Positions 26,887-36,032 of a stretch of DNA of 64,000 nt are shown here, in pieces. The position numbers and the translations under genes are program-made. Source of the stretch: Methylobacterium terrae (GTDB lineage: Bacteria > Pseudomonadota > Alphaproteobacteria > Rhizobiales > Beijerinckiaceae); NCBI RefSeq assembly GCF_003173755.1, contig NZ_CP029553.1:1938501-2002500 (forward strand), written 5' to 3'. Numbering within the stretch: the first letter of the stretch is position 1; each line of letters begins with the position of its first letter. Below the pieces are notes generated by a model. That model was not told the origin of the DNA and ran no database searches. It saw nothing but the letters and a program-made list of their open reading frames with translations.

Positions 26887-27891
26887 ATGCAACGCCGCAG
26901 CTTCCTCGCCGGCGCCGCCGCCCTGGCGCTCAGCCCCGCCGCTCCCGCCCGGGCCGACACCGTCAAGGTGCGCATCGGCGTCGGCGGCAAGCCGCTCCTC
27001 TACTACCTGCCGCTGACGATCGCCGAGCGGAAGGGCTTCTTCAAGGAGGAGGGGATCGAGGCCGACATCAACGATTTCGGCGGCGGCGCGCGCTCGCTCC
27101 AGGCCCTGATCGGCGGCTCGGTCGACATCGTGACGGGAGCCTACGAGCACACGATCCGGATGCAGGCCAAGGGCCAGGACGTGCGCGCCGTGTGCGAGCT
27201 CGGCCGCTTCCCCGCCATCGTGATCGGGGTGCGCAAGGACCTCGCCGACACGGTGAAGTCGGCCGCCGACCTCAAGGGCCGCAAGATCGGCGTGACCGCG
27301 CCGGGTTCCTCGACCTCGCTCACCGCGCAATACGCGATGCTCAAGGCCGGGCTGAAGGCGACCGACGCGGCGCTGATCGGGGTCGGCGGCGGGGCCGGGG
27401 CGATCGCCGCGATGAAGAAGGGCGAGATCGACGCGATCTCCCACCTCGACCCGGTGATCGCCAAGCTCGAGGCCGACGGCGACATCAAGGTCATCATCGA
27501 CACCCGCACCGAGGCCGGCACGCGGGCGCTGTTCGGCGGGCCGAACCCGGCCGCGGTGGTCTACACCAAGCAGGACTGGATCGAGCGCCATGCCGCCGCG
27601 ACCCAGAAGGTCGTCAACGCCTTCGCCAAGTCGCTGAAGTGGATCGTCGCCGCCTCGCCGGAAGAAATCGCCGACACGGTGCCGCCGGCCTACCATTTCG
27701 GCGACAAGCCGCTCTACGTGCAGGCGGTGAAGAACTCGCTCGAGAGCTATTCGCGCACCGGCGTCCCGACGCAGGAGGGCATGGCGAGCGTGCTGGAGCT
27801 GGTGCGCACCCTTGATCCCGAGCTGCAGGGCGCCAAGATCGACCTCGCGGCGACCGTCGAGGACCGGTTCGTCAAGCGGGCGATGGGCTGA
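26887..27891 (+). CDS. NitT/TauT-type ABC importer, periplasmic binding protein
   Basis: 334 residues with a signal peptide starting MQRRSF, where the arginine pair resembles a weak Tat signal, and cleavage near ARA-DTVKV. The mature protein has the SsuA/ThiY-like bilobed fold (LYYLPLTIAERKGFFKEEGIEADI; ARSLQALIGGSVDIVTGAYEH). GGGAGG precedes the ATG. A 137-base gap separates it from the permease, but orientation and class join them. The ligand could be a sulfonate, a pyrimidine precursor or another small organic compound; sequence does not decide. Confidence 0.85.
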   Translation: MQRRSFLAGAAALALSPAAPARADTVKVRIGVGGKPLLYYLPLTIAERKGFFKEEGIEADINDFGGGARSLQALIGGSVDIVTGAYEHTIRMQAKGQDVRAVCELGRFPAIVIGVRKDLADTVKSAADLKGRKIGVTAPGSSTSLTAQYAMLKAGLKATDAALIGVGGGAGAIAAMKKGEIDAISHLDPVIAKLEADGDIKVIIDTRTEAGTRALFGGPNPAAVVYTKQDWIERHAAATQKVVNAFAKSLKWIVAASPEEIADTVPPAYHFGDKPLYVQAVKNSLESYSRTGVPTQEGMASVLELVRTLDPELQGAKIDLAATVEDRFVKRAMG

Positions 27892-27898
27892 GGCGGCC

Positions 27899-29107
27899 TC
27901 ACGCCCACCCGACCCGGGCCGCCGCGCGCGGCCCGGGCATCGTCGCCGAGGGGTCGAGCGCGGGGTCGAGCGGGCGGTCGATCCTGGCGCCCGAGGTCGC
28001 CAGGCGGCCCTTGCCGGCGGCCTTGGCGCGGTAGAGCGCCGCGTCGGCCTCGGCGAGGAGCGCCTCCGGGGTCATCCCCGGCATCGCCCAGCCGATGCCG
28101 ACGCTGAGTCCGACGCCGATGCCGACGTCGGTGGGCGCCTTCACGGCCTCGATCAGGCGCGCCGCCACCTGCGCGGCCTCGTGGGCCCTCTCGCCGCCCG
28201 CCAGGATCACGAACTCGTCGCCGCCGAGCCGGGCGGCCTGCCACTCCTGCGGGATCGCGGCGGAGATCCGTCCGGCCACCTGCACCAGCAGGGCGTCGCC
28301 GGCGGCGTGGCCGAGGCAGTCGTTGACCGCCTTGAAGCCGTCGAGGTCGAGGTAGAGCAGGGCGAGGTCGTCGCTCCCCCGCCGCAGCCCCGCGGCGAGG
28401 TCCTCCATCAGCCCGGTGCGGTTGCGCAGGCCGGTCAGGGGGTCGTGCGTGGCCCGGCGCTGGTTCTCCCGCTTGGCGAGGAGCGCCTCGACGTAGGTGC
28501 GGTTGAGACGCGTCACGGTGGTGCGGATCGCCACCACGAACAGCAGGCCGAGGAGCGTGCCGAGCAGGAACCAGGCGTCGCGGAAATGGAGCGGCAGCGC
28601 CACCTTCAGCGGCAGGTCGCACAGGGCGACCATCGTGACGGCGAGGCGCGGGGCGCCGTAGTTGCGGGTGACGATCCCGCACAGGATCCCCATCATGGTG
28701 ATGGGCGCCAGGGTCTGCAGCAGCGGATCGCCGCTCAGGAAGCACAGCATGGTCGAGAGGCCGACGAGGCCGGCCCAGGCGAAGCTGCTGGCGAGCAGGA
28801 GGCCCGTCGGCACCGGAAGCCCTTGCGCGGCCTTGCGGCCGGCGCGCACGAAAATTCCGATGCGGAGGGCGAGCAGGGCGGCGTCCGCCGCCAGAAGGCT
28901 CAGGAAGAGCGGCCCCGGCTGCCGGATCGCGGCCGCCACCTCGATGATCAGCATCGCGACGGCGCCGAGCACCAGCGAGGCGATCGAGGGTAGGAACGTC
29001 GCGAGCAGGCCGCCCCGCAGGTCCGCCGGCAGGTCGAGACCCGGATCCGCCAGCCAGCGCAGGATGGCCGGTCTCGGCATCTGGTAGGTCGGCAACACGT
29101 TGGGCAT
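27899..29107 (-). CDS. membrane-bound diguanylate cyclase (GGDEF)
   Basis: 402 residues. The N-terminal half has about five hydrophobic segments (35-65, 68-85, 103-125, 135-150, 178-197). The GGDEF domain runs from about 215 (DPLTGLRNR) with catalytic GGDEF at 295-299. The RxxD inhibitory site expected five residues before GGDEF is absent (the sequence there is EWQAARL), so product inhibition may be lost. The domain should make c-di-GMP. It is convergent with the ABC binding protein, with only 7 bases between them. Confidence 0.88.
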   Translation of the reverse strand: MPNVLPTYQMPRPAILRWLADPGLDLPADLRGGLLATFLPSIASLVLGAVAMLIIEVAAAIRQPGPLFLSLLAADAALLALRIGIFVRAGRKAAQGLPVPTGLLLASSFAWAGLVGLSTMLCFLSGDPLLQTLAPITMMGILCGIVTRNYGAPRLAVTMVALCDLPLKVALPLHFRDAWFLLGTLLGLLFVVAIRTTVTRLNRTYVEALLAKRENQRRATHDPLTGLRNRTGLMEDLAAGLRRGSDDLALLYLDLDGFKAVNDCLGHAAGDALLVQVAGRISAAIPQEWQAARLGGDEFVILAGGERAHEAAQVAARLIEAVKAPTDVGIGVGLSVGIGWAMPGMTPEALLAEADAALYRAKAAGKGRLATSGARIDRPLDPALDPSATMPGPRAAARVGWA

Positions 29108-29266
29108 GGAACCGCTTTCGGGTGCGGCCTCGTCGGCGCATCAGGGGTCGAGTACGCCGTTACGGTTAATATTCCGTGATACCCCAGCGTCCACCATTGT
29201 CTAGGACAAGTTTCTTCGACCTCGACGCTGCGTCAGGCGGGGGAACGTGGCGTGATTACCGTTTCG

Positions 29267-29791
29267 TCAGGCGCGCCGCAACCAGTCGATCAGGCCGGCG
29301 CCCGGCGCGAGCCAGACGAAGGCCCACAGGAAGGCCGAGGAGAGGTTCGCGAGCTGGAACGGCAGCCGCGGCAGCAGGGCGACGCCGGCGACGAGCGGCA
29401 CCACCGCCCGGGCCGGGCCGATGAAGCGGCCGACGACGATCGCCCAGGCGCCCCAGCGCCGGCAGAACGCCTCGCCCTTCTCCACCATCTCGGGGTAGCG
29501 GCTGAGCGGCCACAGGCGCTTGGCGCCGTCCTTGTAGTAGCGGCCGATCTCGTAGGAGACCCAGTCGCCCAGGATCGCCCCGACGGCCGCCCCGACCATC
29601 ACCGGCAGGAAGGGAATCGCGCCCGAGCCGATCAGCGCCCCGATCCCGATCAGGATGACGGTCGCCGGCACCAGGAGCGAGAGCACCGCCAGCGATTCGC
29701 AGAAGGCGATGATCCCGGTGATCACCGGCGCCCAGGCCTGGTGGTCGCGCACGAAGTCGATCACCGTGGTGCGTAAGCTCTCGAAGTCCAT
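29267..29791 (-). CDS. DedA-family (SNARE-associated) membrane protein
   Basis: 174-residue inner-membrane protein. The DedA core is visible: ESLAVLSLLVPATVILIGIGALIG, the acidic GDWVSYEIGRYYKD stretch, and FIGPARAVVPLVAGVA, where the Gly-Pro-x-Arg motif is characteristic. The family takes part in undecaprenyl or phospholipid translocation and membrane-potential maintenance (known). The start at 29791 (MDFESLR) is chosen because the extension to 29863 is not membrane-like or conserved. It is transcribed in the same direction as the GGDEF gene. Confidence 0.86.
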   Translation of the reverse strand: MDFESLRTTVIDFVRDHQAWAPVITGIIAFCESLAVLSLLVPATVILIGIGALIGSGAIPFLPVMVGAAVGAILGDWVSYEIGRYYKDGAKRLWPLSRYPEMVEKGEAFCRRWGAWAIVVGRFIGPARAVVPLVAGVALLPRLPFQLANLSSAFLWAFVWLAPGAGLIDWLRRA

Positions 29792-30001
29792 GGAGCGCGT
29801 GACCGTGGGTTCAGCCGGGTGGCGGGACAAGTCGGGGCGCCGGGCGGGCGTTCCCTCGCGCAATCCTTAACCCCGGACGCGTGAGCGCCGCGTGAACCCG
29901 CCTCGCGCGCGGTGTCGCGACCCGAAAGGCGGTTGCCAGGAACGCCCGGTTCCGGGAACGTTGCGGGCGTCAGTACACCCCGCGCGAGGTCTCGTGTCGC
30001 G

Positions 30002-30850
30002 ATGAACGTCCTGTCGATCCAGTCCCACGTCGCCTACGGCCATGTCGGCAACGCCTCGGCGGTCTTCCCGATGCAGCGGCTCGGGGTCGAGGTCTGGGCG
30101 GTGCACACGGTGCAGTTCTCCAACCACACCGGCTACGGCGCCTGGCGCGGCCGGGTGTTCGACGGCCCCGCCATCGAGGAACTGGTCGAGGGCATCGCCG
30201 AGCGCGGGGTGCTCCCCTCCTGCGACGGGGTGCTGTCGGGCTACATGGGCTCGGCCGATATCGGCACCGCGATCCTGCGGGCGGTCGCGCGGGTGCGGGC
30301 GGCCAACCCTGCGGCGCTCTATTGCTGCGACCCGGTGATCGGCGATGTCGGCCGCGGGGTGTTCGTGCGCCCCGGCATCCCGGAATTCATGCGCGACCAC
30401 GCCGTGCCGGCCGCCGACCTCATCACCCCCAACCAGTTCGAGCTCGATTACCTGAGCGGGATCGAGACCCGGACGCTCGCCGACGCGAAGGCCGCGGTCG
30501 CCGCCGTGCAGGCGAGCGGGCCGAAGGTGGTGCTCGTCACCTCGCTCCACACCGAGGAGACGCCCGACGACAGCATCGACATGCTGGCCGGCGAGGGCGG
30601 GCGGTTCTGGCGCCTGCGCACCCCGCGGCTGTCGCTGAGCGTCAACGGCGCGGGCGATGCCACCGCGGCCCTGTTCCTGGTGCACTACGCCCGCAGCCGC
30701 TCGGCCGGCGAGGCCCTGGGGGCGGCGGCCGCCTCGGTCTTCGGCCTCCTGCGCCGCACCGCGGAGGCCGGCGCGCGGGAGATCCTGACGGTGGCGGCGC
30801 AGGAGGAGTTCGTGGCGCCGAGCCGGACGTTTCCGGTCGAGGCGGTGTGA
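30002..30850 (+). CDS. pdxY: pyridoxal kinase
   Basis: 282-residue ribokinase-like enzyme of vitamin B6 salvage; it phosphorylates pyridoxal (or pyridoxine) to the 5'-phosphate. Features: start [28 protein letters not shown], the substrate loop [14 protein letters not shown], and the anion-hole/catalytic motif [11 protein letters not shown] near the C-terminus. PdxY rather than PdxK is suggested by length and the HTGYG loop. The start at 30002 matches the family N-terminus. Confidence 0.9.
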   Translation: MNVLSIQSHVAYGHVGNASAVFPMQRLGVEVWAVHTVQFSNHTGYGAWRGRVFDGPAIEELVEGIAERGVLPSCDGVLSGYMGSADIGTAILRAVARVRAANPAALYCCDPVIGDVGRGVFVRPGIPEFMRDHAVPAADLITPNQFELDYLSGIETRTLADAKAAVAAVQASGPKVVLVTSLHTEETPDDSIDMLAGEGGRFWRLRTPRLSLSVNGAGDATAALFLVHYARSRSAGEALGAAAASVFGLLRRTAEAGAREILTVAAQEEFVAPSRTFPVEAV

Positions 30851-30859
30851 CGCGTCGGG

Positions 30860-30946
30860 ATCGGATCCGGTCGCGACGCGGCCGTCGTGGCAGCGCTCGG
30901 CGAGTTCGGCGTAGAGCGTGCTGAACGGCAGGTCGATGCGGCGCAT
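30860..30946 (-). pseudogene. possible remnant of a larger gene (5' end only)
   Basis: On the minus strand an ATG at 30946 opens MRRIDLPFSTLYAELAERCH and then loses protein-like character before 30850. The LPFxTLYAEL opening resembles the start of a family of nucleotidyltransferase-fold hypothetical proteins, recalled from memory and not verified. If so, everything after about 25 residues has been deleted. It could also be chance. Confidence 0.25.
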
Positions 30947-30955
30947 GATCAGGTC

Positions 30956-30985
30956 GTTATGGCGCTTTCGCGAAAATGCCATAAC
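30956..30985. promoter_or_regulatory. 30-bp near-perfect palindrome
   Basis: GTTATGGC (30956-30963) and GCCATAAC (30978-30985) are exact inverted copies, with TTTCGCGAAA (30966-30975) as an inner palindrome on the same centre. Only the two pairs between them fail. It sits about 108 bases upstream of the PhzF-like gene and just upstream of the remnant reading frame. It could be an operator or the trace of a mobile repeat. Confidence 0.45.
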
Positions 30986-31092
30986 GCGCTCCTCGCGCTC
31001 CGGCGACGGGTGCGCGGCAGAACCCCGGGGCTTGCGCCCTCCCCCCGATCCGTGCTGCCTCGCCGCTCGCCTTCGGAAGGACGGATAGCCCG

Positions 31093-32010
31093 ATGCCCGC
31101 ACGCCGATACGCCACCCTGGACGTGTTCACCGACACCCCCCTCGCCGGCAACCCGCTGGCGGTGGTGCTCGACGCCGAGGGGCTGGACGATTCCGCGATG
31201 CAGGCCATCGCCCGGGAGTTCAACCTGTCCGAGACGGTGTTCGTGCTGCCGCCGGCCGAGAGCCGGCACCGGGCGCGGCTGCGGATCTTCACGCCGGCCC
31301 AGGAGCTCGCCTTCGCGGGTCACCCGACCGTCGGCACCGCGGTGCTGCTGGCGCTCGGCGACCGGCGGGCGGAGGTCGCCGACGCGGTGGCGTTCGGGCT
31401 CGAGGAACAGGTCGGGGTGGTGCCCTGCGTGGTCGAGACCGGCGAGCGCGAGACCGGCGGGAAATGGGGCCGCGCGCGCTTCCGCCTGCCGCGCCTGCCG
31501 GAGAGCTGGGGCGAGGAGCCGGACGCCACGGCTCTCGCCGGGGCGCTCGGCCTGTCGCCGTCCGAGATCGGCTTCTCGCGCCACCGGCCGAGCCGCTACA
31601 GCGCCGGCACGCCGTTCCACCTCGTGCCGGTCCAGAGCCTCGACGCGCTCGGCCGGGCGCGCACGAGCGCGGAGGCGCTGGCGCAGGCCCTCGGGGCGGG
31701 CGCCAAGGTGTTCCTCTATACCGGCGAGACCGGGGAGCCGGGCCACAGCTTCCGGGCCCGGATGTTCGCCCCCGCCGCCGGCATCGCCGAGGACCCGGCG
31801 ACCGGCGGCGCGGTCGCGGCCTTCGCGGGCGCCCTGATGCAGTTCGAGCCCCTGGGGAGCGGCACCCACGACCTCGTCGTCGCGCAAGGGTACGAGATGG
31901 GCCGGCCGAGCGCGATCGCGCTCCAGCTCGCGATCGAGGACGGAGCGCTGCGCGCGGCCGAGATCGGCGGCAGCGCCGTCGTGATCTCCGAGGGCGAGCT
32001 GCACCTCTGA
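31093..32010 (+). CDS. PhzF-family isomerase/epimerase-like protein
   Basis: 305 residues with the two-lobed diaminopimelate-epimerase-like fold. The catalytic Glu47 lies in NLSETVF, as in PhzF. Other family blocks are GHPTVGTAVLL and the EDPATGGAVAAFAGAL stretch near the C-terminus. Members isomerise small hydroxy or amino acid-like substrates; phenazine synthesis is not implied, since no phz genes are near. Its stop overlaps the start of the broken Nudix gene (TGATG), so they form one unit. Confidence 0.85.
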   Translation: MPARRYATLDVFTDTPLAGNPLAVVLDAEGLDDSAMQAIAREFNLSETVFVLPPAESRHRARLRIFTPAQELAFAGHPTVGTAVLLALGDRRAEVADAVAFGLEEQVGVVPCVVETGERETGGKWGRARFRLPRLPESWGEEPDATALAGALGLSPSEIGFSRHRPSRYSAGTPFHLVPVQSLDALGRARTSAEALAQALGAGAKVFLYTGETGEPGHSFRARMFAPAAGIAEDPATGGAVAAFAGALMQFEPLGSGTHDLVVAQGYEMGRPSAIALQLAIEDGALRAAEIGGSAVVISEGELHL

Positions 32011-32719
32011 TGGGCATCACCATCACGCCCGCCCGCCGCGTCGAGGCGACCATGGTCGCGCACGACTGGACCTGGGCGCGCGAGAACCGGGAGAGGATCG
32101 CGGCCCATTGGGAGATGCGCCGGGCGGCGCGCCCGGCGATGTTCAACGGCACGGTGCTGATGCTGCGCGCGTTCGACCTCGCCGACGGGGTGCTCCGGGC
32201 CGAGCTGTTCGAGGCCGAGTACGCCGCCCTCACCGCCCTCAAGGATTGGGGTTTCCGGACGGGAGCGTCCTCAACGTCTTCGCCGCGGTCGTGCCGCGCA
32301 CCCGGGACGGCGCCTACATCCTCGGCGAGATGGGCCCGCACACCGCCGCCGCGGGCCGCGTCTACTTCCCCTGCGGCACGCCCGACCCGACCGACATCGC
32401 GCCGGACGGCCGCGTCGACCTCGCGGTGAGCGCGCTGCGCGAGCTGCACGAGGAGACCGGCCTCGTCGCCCGGGAGATCTCCCCGGAGGCGCCGGATCCC
32501 GGCTGGGCGATCGTGCGCGACGGCGGCCTGATGGCGCTCCTGCGCCCGGTGCCGCTCGCGGAGGACGAGGCGACGGTGCGGGACGCGATCGCGGCCCACC
32601 TCGCGGCGGAGGCCGAGCCGGAGCTGTCGGCGATCGTCTCCGTGCGTCGGGCAGCGGATCTCGACCCCGCCCGGATGCCCGGCTTCGTCCGGCACTATCT
32701 CGCGAGCGTGCTCGCCTGA
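32010..32719 (+). pseudogene. Nudix hydrolase, interrupted by one frameshift
   Basis: The first 80 codons from the ATG at 32010 encode a sensible N-terminus (MGITITPARRVEATMVAHDW...ALTALKDWG). The C-terminal part continues in another frame as FPDGSVLNVFAAVVPRTRDG to the stop at 32719. The switch falls at the four-G run 32248-32251; one additional G would join the halves into about 236 residues. The Nudix motif is partial: RELHEETGL is kept, while the upstream Gly and Glu of the box are not at their usual positions. It may be a true mutation, a homopolymer read error, or a programmed slip. Confidence 0.7.
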
Positions 32720-32826
32720 GCGGACGCCGCGGGGCGCCCGACACGGTTCACAGCGGAACCGCGCGTCGCTACGGTCGCGCCGGAAGGCGCCCGGGACGTG
32801 GCGCCGCCGAGGGGGAACAGACCGCC

Positions 32827-34824
32827 ATGACCAGGATCAGGCGCGCCGCGACCGCGGCGCTCGTCGGAGGGGGCCTCGCGGGAAGCGGCCTCGTCGCCGG
32901 GCCGGCCGGGGCCGAGGTGACCCGGTTCGAAACCCTCAAGGCCGAGAAGCCGGCCCTGCAGGGCCGCAGCTTCGGCGAGCGCGGCCAGGCCGAGAAGGTC
33001 ACCGGGCGGGCGACCATCGCCCTCGATCCCGCCGACCCCCGCAACGCCGTCATCGCCGACATCGCGCTCGCGCCCCGCAACGCGGAAGGCCGGGTCGAGG
33101 CGACCGCCGACGTGGTGCTGCTGCGGCCCGAGCGGCCGAACGGCCTGCTCATCGTCGAGATCCCCAATCGCGGCCGCAAGCTCATCGGCCCGCTCGTCGA
33201 GGGCAGCTCGACCGAGGCGTCGGGCCGGCTGGAGCAGGCGGACGACGCGGGCCGGGGCTTCCTGCTGTCGCGGGGCTACACGCTCGCCTGGATCGGCTGG
33301 CAGGGCGACGTCGCCCCGAGCGACGGCAGAGCCGGGGCCGGCATGGGCATCCGCCTGCCGGTGCTCGCCGGGATCACCGGGCCGTCGCGCGAGGAGTGGA
33401 GCTTCGACAACACCACGTCGCCGATCGAGGCCCCGCTGACCTGGCCCGCCGCCGACCTCGACCCGGCGAAGGCGCGCCTCACCGTGCGGGCGAAGGCGGA
33501 GGATCCGCGCACGACGCCCCCCGGCCTGTCGTTCCGCTTCGTCGACGCCGGGCGCATCGCGATCACCCGGCCGGCGGGCTTCGACGGCAGCGCGCTCTAC
33601 GAGCTGAGCTACACCGCCCGCGACCCCGCGGTGACGGGTCTCGGGCTCGCGGCGATCCGCGACGTCGCGACCTTCCTGCGCCACGATGCGAGCGCGCGGA
33701 ACCCGCTCGCGCGGGACGGCCGCAGCACCATCGACCGGGCGATCGGCTTCGGCATCTCGCAATCGGGCCGGGTGCTGCGCGACCTGCTCTATCTCGGCCT
33801 CAACGAGGACGAGCGGGGCCGGATGGTGTTCGACGGGATGATGCCGCACATCGCCGGCAGCCGGCGCAGCTTCACCAATGCCCGCTTCGCCCAGCCCGGC
33901 CGCAATCCCGGCCCCCACCTCGATCGCTCCTACCCGGCCGACCAGTTCCCCTTCGCCTACGCGACGACGACCGACGCCCTGACGGGGAAGCGCGACGGCC
34001 TGTTCCTGCGCTGCCGGCTCGGCAACACCTGCCCGCGCCTGATGCACGTCGACAGCGAGTACGAGCTGTGGGGCTCGCGGGGGGCGCTCGTGACCACCGA
34101 CACGCGCGGCGCCGAGCTGGAGCAGCCGCCGGAGGTCCGGGTCTACATGATTACCGGCGCGCCGCACTTCGCGAATCCCGACGCGAGGACCGCGACCGAT
34201 CCCGCTTGCGCCCTGCCGGTGAGCCCGGTCCATGCCGGCGCTGCCTCGCGGGCGCTGCTCACCGCGCTGGAGGCCTGGATCACCGACGGGGTCGCGCCGC
34301 CGGCGAGCCGCTACCCGTCGCGGGCCGACGGCACGCTGGGCGCCCCCGCCCACCTCTACCCGCCGATCCCCGGCCTGCCCTATACCGGCCTCCACACCCC
34401 GGCCCAGTGGGTCGAGCCGGGGGTGCAGTCCGGGCCCGAGCCCGCCGGTCCGCCGGTGGTGCGCGGCACCTACCCGCTGCTGCTGCCGAAGGTCGATCCC
34501 GACGGCAACACGCTGGCGGGCCTGCGCCTGCCGCTGATCGAGGTGCCGCGGGCGACCTACACCGCCTGGAACCCGACCCGCGGCGTCGCCGCCGAGACCC
34601 TGTGCAACCAGAAGGGCGGCGTGCTCCCCTTCGCCGGGACCAGGACGGCGGCGCAAGCCGCCCACGACCCGCGGCCCTCGCTCGAGGAGCGCTATCCCGA
34701 TGCGGGCGACTACGCGGCGGCGGTGAAGGCGGCGGCCGACCGCATGGTGATCGAGCGCACGCTGCTGCCGGCGGATGCCGAGGACATGGCGAAGGCCGCG
34801 GCGGAGGGGCGGCTGGCGCGGTGA
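32827..34824 (+). CDS. secreted alpha/beta-hydrolase domain protein (Abhydrolase_10-like)
   Basis: 665 residues with a signal peptide (MTRIRRAATAALVGGG...PAGA, cleavage near residue 34). The body has an N-terminal beta-rich domain (about 40-230) and a hydrolase domain. The nucleophile elbow is GISQSG at 309-314, giving Ser311 or Ser313. The remainder (FDGMMPHIAGSRR, HVDSEYELW, GAPHFANPD) matches large secreted proteins of unknown substrate called alpha/beta hydrolase domain-containing. A possible catalytic His lies in GAPHF. It is probably a periplasmic or extracellular esterase-like enzyme. Confidence 0.75.
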   Translation: MTRIRRAATAALVGGGLAGSGLVAGPAGAEVTRFETLKAEKPALQGRSFGERGQAEKVTGRATIALDPADPRNAVIADIALAPRNAEGRVEATADVVLLRPERPNGLLIVEIPNRGRKLIGPLVEGSSTEASGRLEQADDAGRGFLLSRGYTLAWIGWQGDVAPSDGRAGAGMGIRLPVLAGITGPSREEWSFDNTTSPIEAPLTWPAADLDPAKARLTVRAKAEDPRTTPPGLSFRFVDAGRIAITRPAGFDGSALYELSYTARDPAVTGLGLAAIRDVATFLRHDASARNPLARDGRSTIDRAIGFGISQSGRVLRDLLYLGLNEDERGRMVFDGMMPHIAGSRRSFTNARFAQPGRNPGPHLDRSYPADQFPFAYATTTDALTGKRDGLFLRCRLGNTCPRLMHVDSEYELWGSRGALVTTDTRGAELEQPPEVRVYMITGAPHFANPDARTATDPACALPVSPVHAGAASRALLTALEAWITDGVAPPASRYPSRADGTLGAPAHLYPPIPGLPYTGLHTPAQWVEPGVQSGPEPAGPPVVRGTYPLLLPKVDPDGNTLAGLRLPLIEVPRATYTAWNPTRGVAAETLCNQKGGVLPFAGTRTAAQAAHDPRPSLEERYPDAGDYAAAVKAAADRMVIERTLLPADAEDMAKAAAEGRLAR

Positions 34825-34868
34825 GGCCCCGCCGCCCGCGGACCCGCGGGCCGGCTCCTGGGTTCCAG

Positions 34869-35258
34869 ATGGACATTCACAGCGGGTACGCCATGGTCGC
34901 CAAGCTCGTCGAACTCGTCCGGGAGGCCGCGGTGCAGGCCCGGGGCGTCGCCCGGACCTATCCCGAGGCGTGCAGCGCCGACGCGCTGCCCTGGACCGTC
35001 ATCGCGCGTTTCGACGCCGACGTGCGCGGCCATGTCGAGCGCGATCCCCGGATCGAGGACGGGCGCGACCAGGTCCTGATCGCCGCCGTGAACCTCGCCG
35101 AGGCCGCGCCCGGCGACGGGGAGACCCCCGAGCGCGAGCGCCTGGTGAAGGCGATCAACGACCTCGAATGGGTGACCCTGAGCCGGGGCATCGCCAACCG
35201 CGCGGCGGCGGCGCTCGGCTACGGCGAGGCGGGGGAGCGGCTCCGGGACGCGGGGTGA
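34869..35258 (+). CDS. hypothetical protein (129 aa)
   Basis: I do not recognise the family. The 129-residue protein is soluble and mostly helical (VAKLVELVREAAVQARGVA; RERLVKAINDLEWVTLSRG). It is acidic, with no signal peptide or metal motif. The start is uncertain: the ATG at 34869 lacks a good ribosome site, and the ATG at 34893 is an alternative. Codon usage matches neighbours. It is convergent with cytochrome b561, 22 bases away. Confidence 0.5.
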   Translation: MDIHSGYAMVAKLVELVREAAVQARGVARTYPEACSADALPWTVIARFDADVRGHVERDPRIEDGRDQVLIAAVNLAEAAPGDGETPERERLVKAINDLEWVTLSRGIANRAAAALGYGEAGERLRDAG

Positions 35259-35280
35259 CGGCGGGACGGCTCCCGCCGCC

Positions 35281-35841
35281 TCACCCCCGAGCCGCCCGCC
35301 GCGGCCACATCCGCCCCATCACCTCGTCGCGCCGGATCCAGGCGTGCCAGGCGACCGCCAGCACGTGGATGCCGAGCACGATCCCGACGCCCCAGGCGAT
35401 CCAGTAATGCGCGGCGTAGCCGGCGAGCGACAGGGCCTTGTCGACCGGCACGAGGCGCGGGAACGAGAGCACACCGAACCACGGCAGGCCGTAGCCGCCC
35501 GCCGCCGAGTAGACGTAGCCGCTGACCGGCAGGAGCAGCATCAGGGCGTAGAGGCTCGCATGCGCGGCCTTCGCGGCGAGGTGCGCGGACCGGGACGGCG
35601 GGGCGCGGTAGGCCGGCTCGCCGGCGATCAGCCGGTAGACGAGGCGCAAGGGCAGGAGCAGCAGCACCGTCAGGCCGATCGACTTGTGGAGGTCGAGAAG
35701 CTCGCGCCGCGGCGAGGTGCCGGGCACCTGCCAGGCGGCGTAGATCCCGATGCCGAGCGCCACCAGGATCAGGGCCGCCATCAGCCAGTGGAAGCCCCGC
35801 TGCGTACGGTCGTAGTGGTAAGGTTCACCGGCCCGGGCCAT
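35281..35841 (-). CDS. cytochrome b561
   Basis: 186-residue four-helix dihaem cytochrome of the inner membrane. Haem-ligand candidates are H18 (RGFHWLM), H52 (LDLHKSIG), H145 (YAAHYWIAW) and H159 (LGIHVLA). These proteins transfer electrons from ubiquinol to periplasmic acceptors or oxygen species (known for the family). The ATG at 35841 is chosen; an ATG four codons upstream (35853) has its GAGG too close. It is not clearly in an operon. Confidence 0.84.
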   Translation of the reverse strand: MARAGEPYHYDRTQRGFHWLMAALILVALGIGIYAAWQVPGTSPRRELLDLHKSIGLTVLLLLPLRLVYRLIAGEPAYRAPPSRSAHLAAKAAHASLYALMLLLPVSGYVYSAAGGYGLPWFGVLSFPRLVPVDKALSLAGYAAHYWIAWGVGIVLGIHVLAVAWHAWIRRDEVMGRMWPRRAARG

Positions 35842-36032
35842 CGTCGTGCGCATCCCTCGTCGCGGGTCGGCCGAGCTTTCGCGGCCGATCGGGGCGCGAG
35901 CGCGGCGGGTTCGTTTCGGAACCGTGGCCGGGCGCGAGGCGGGCCCGGTTGCAACAGCCCGCCGCTGCGGACATATCAGGAACACCTGACGGAGGCCGGC
36001 GCGCGGCCCCCCATCTCGGAGAATCGCCGCCG

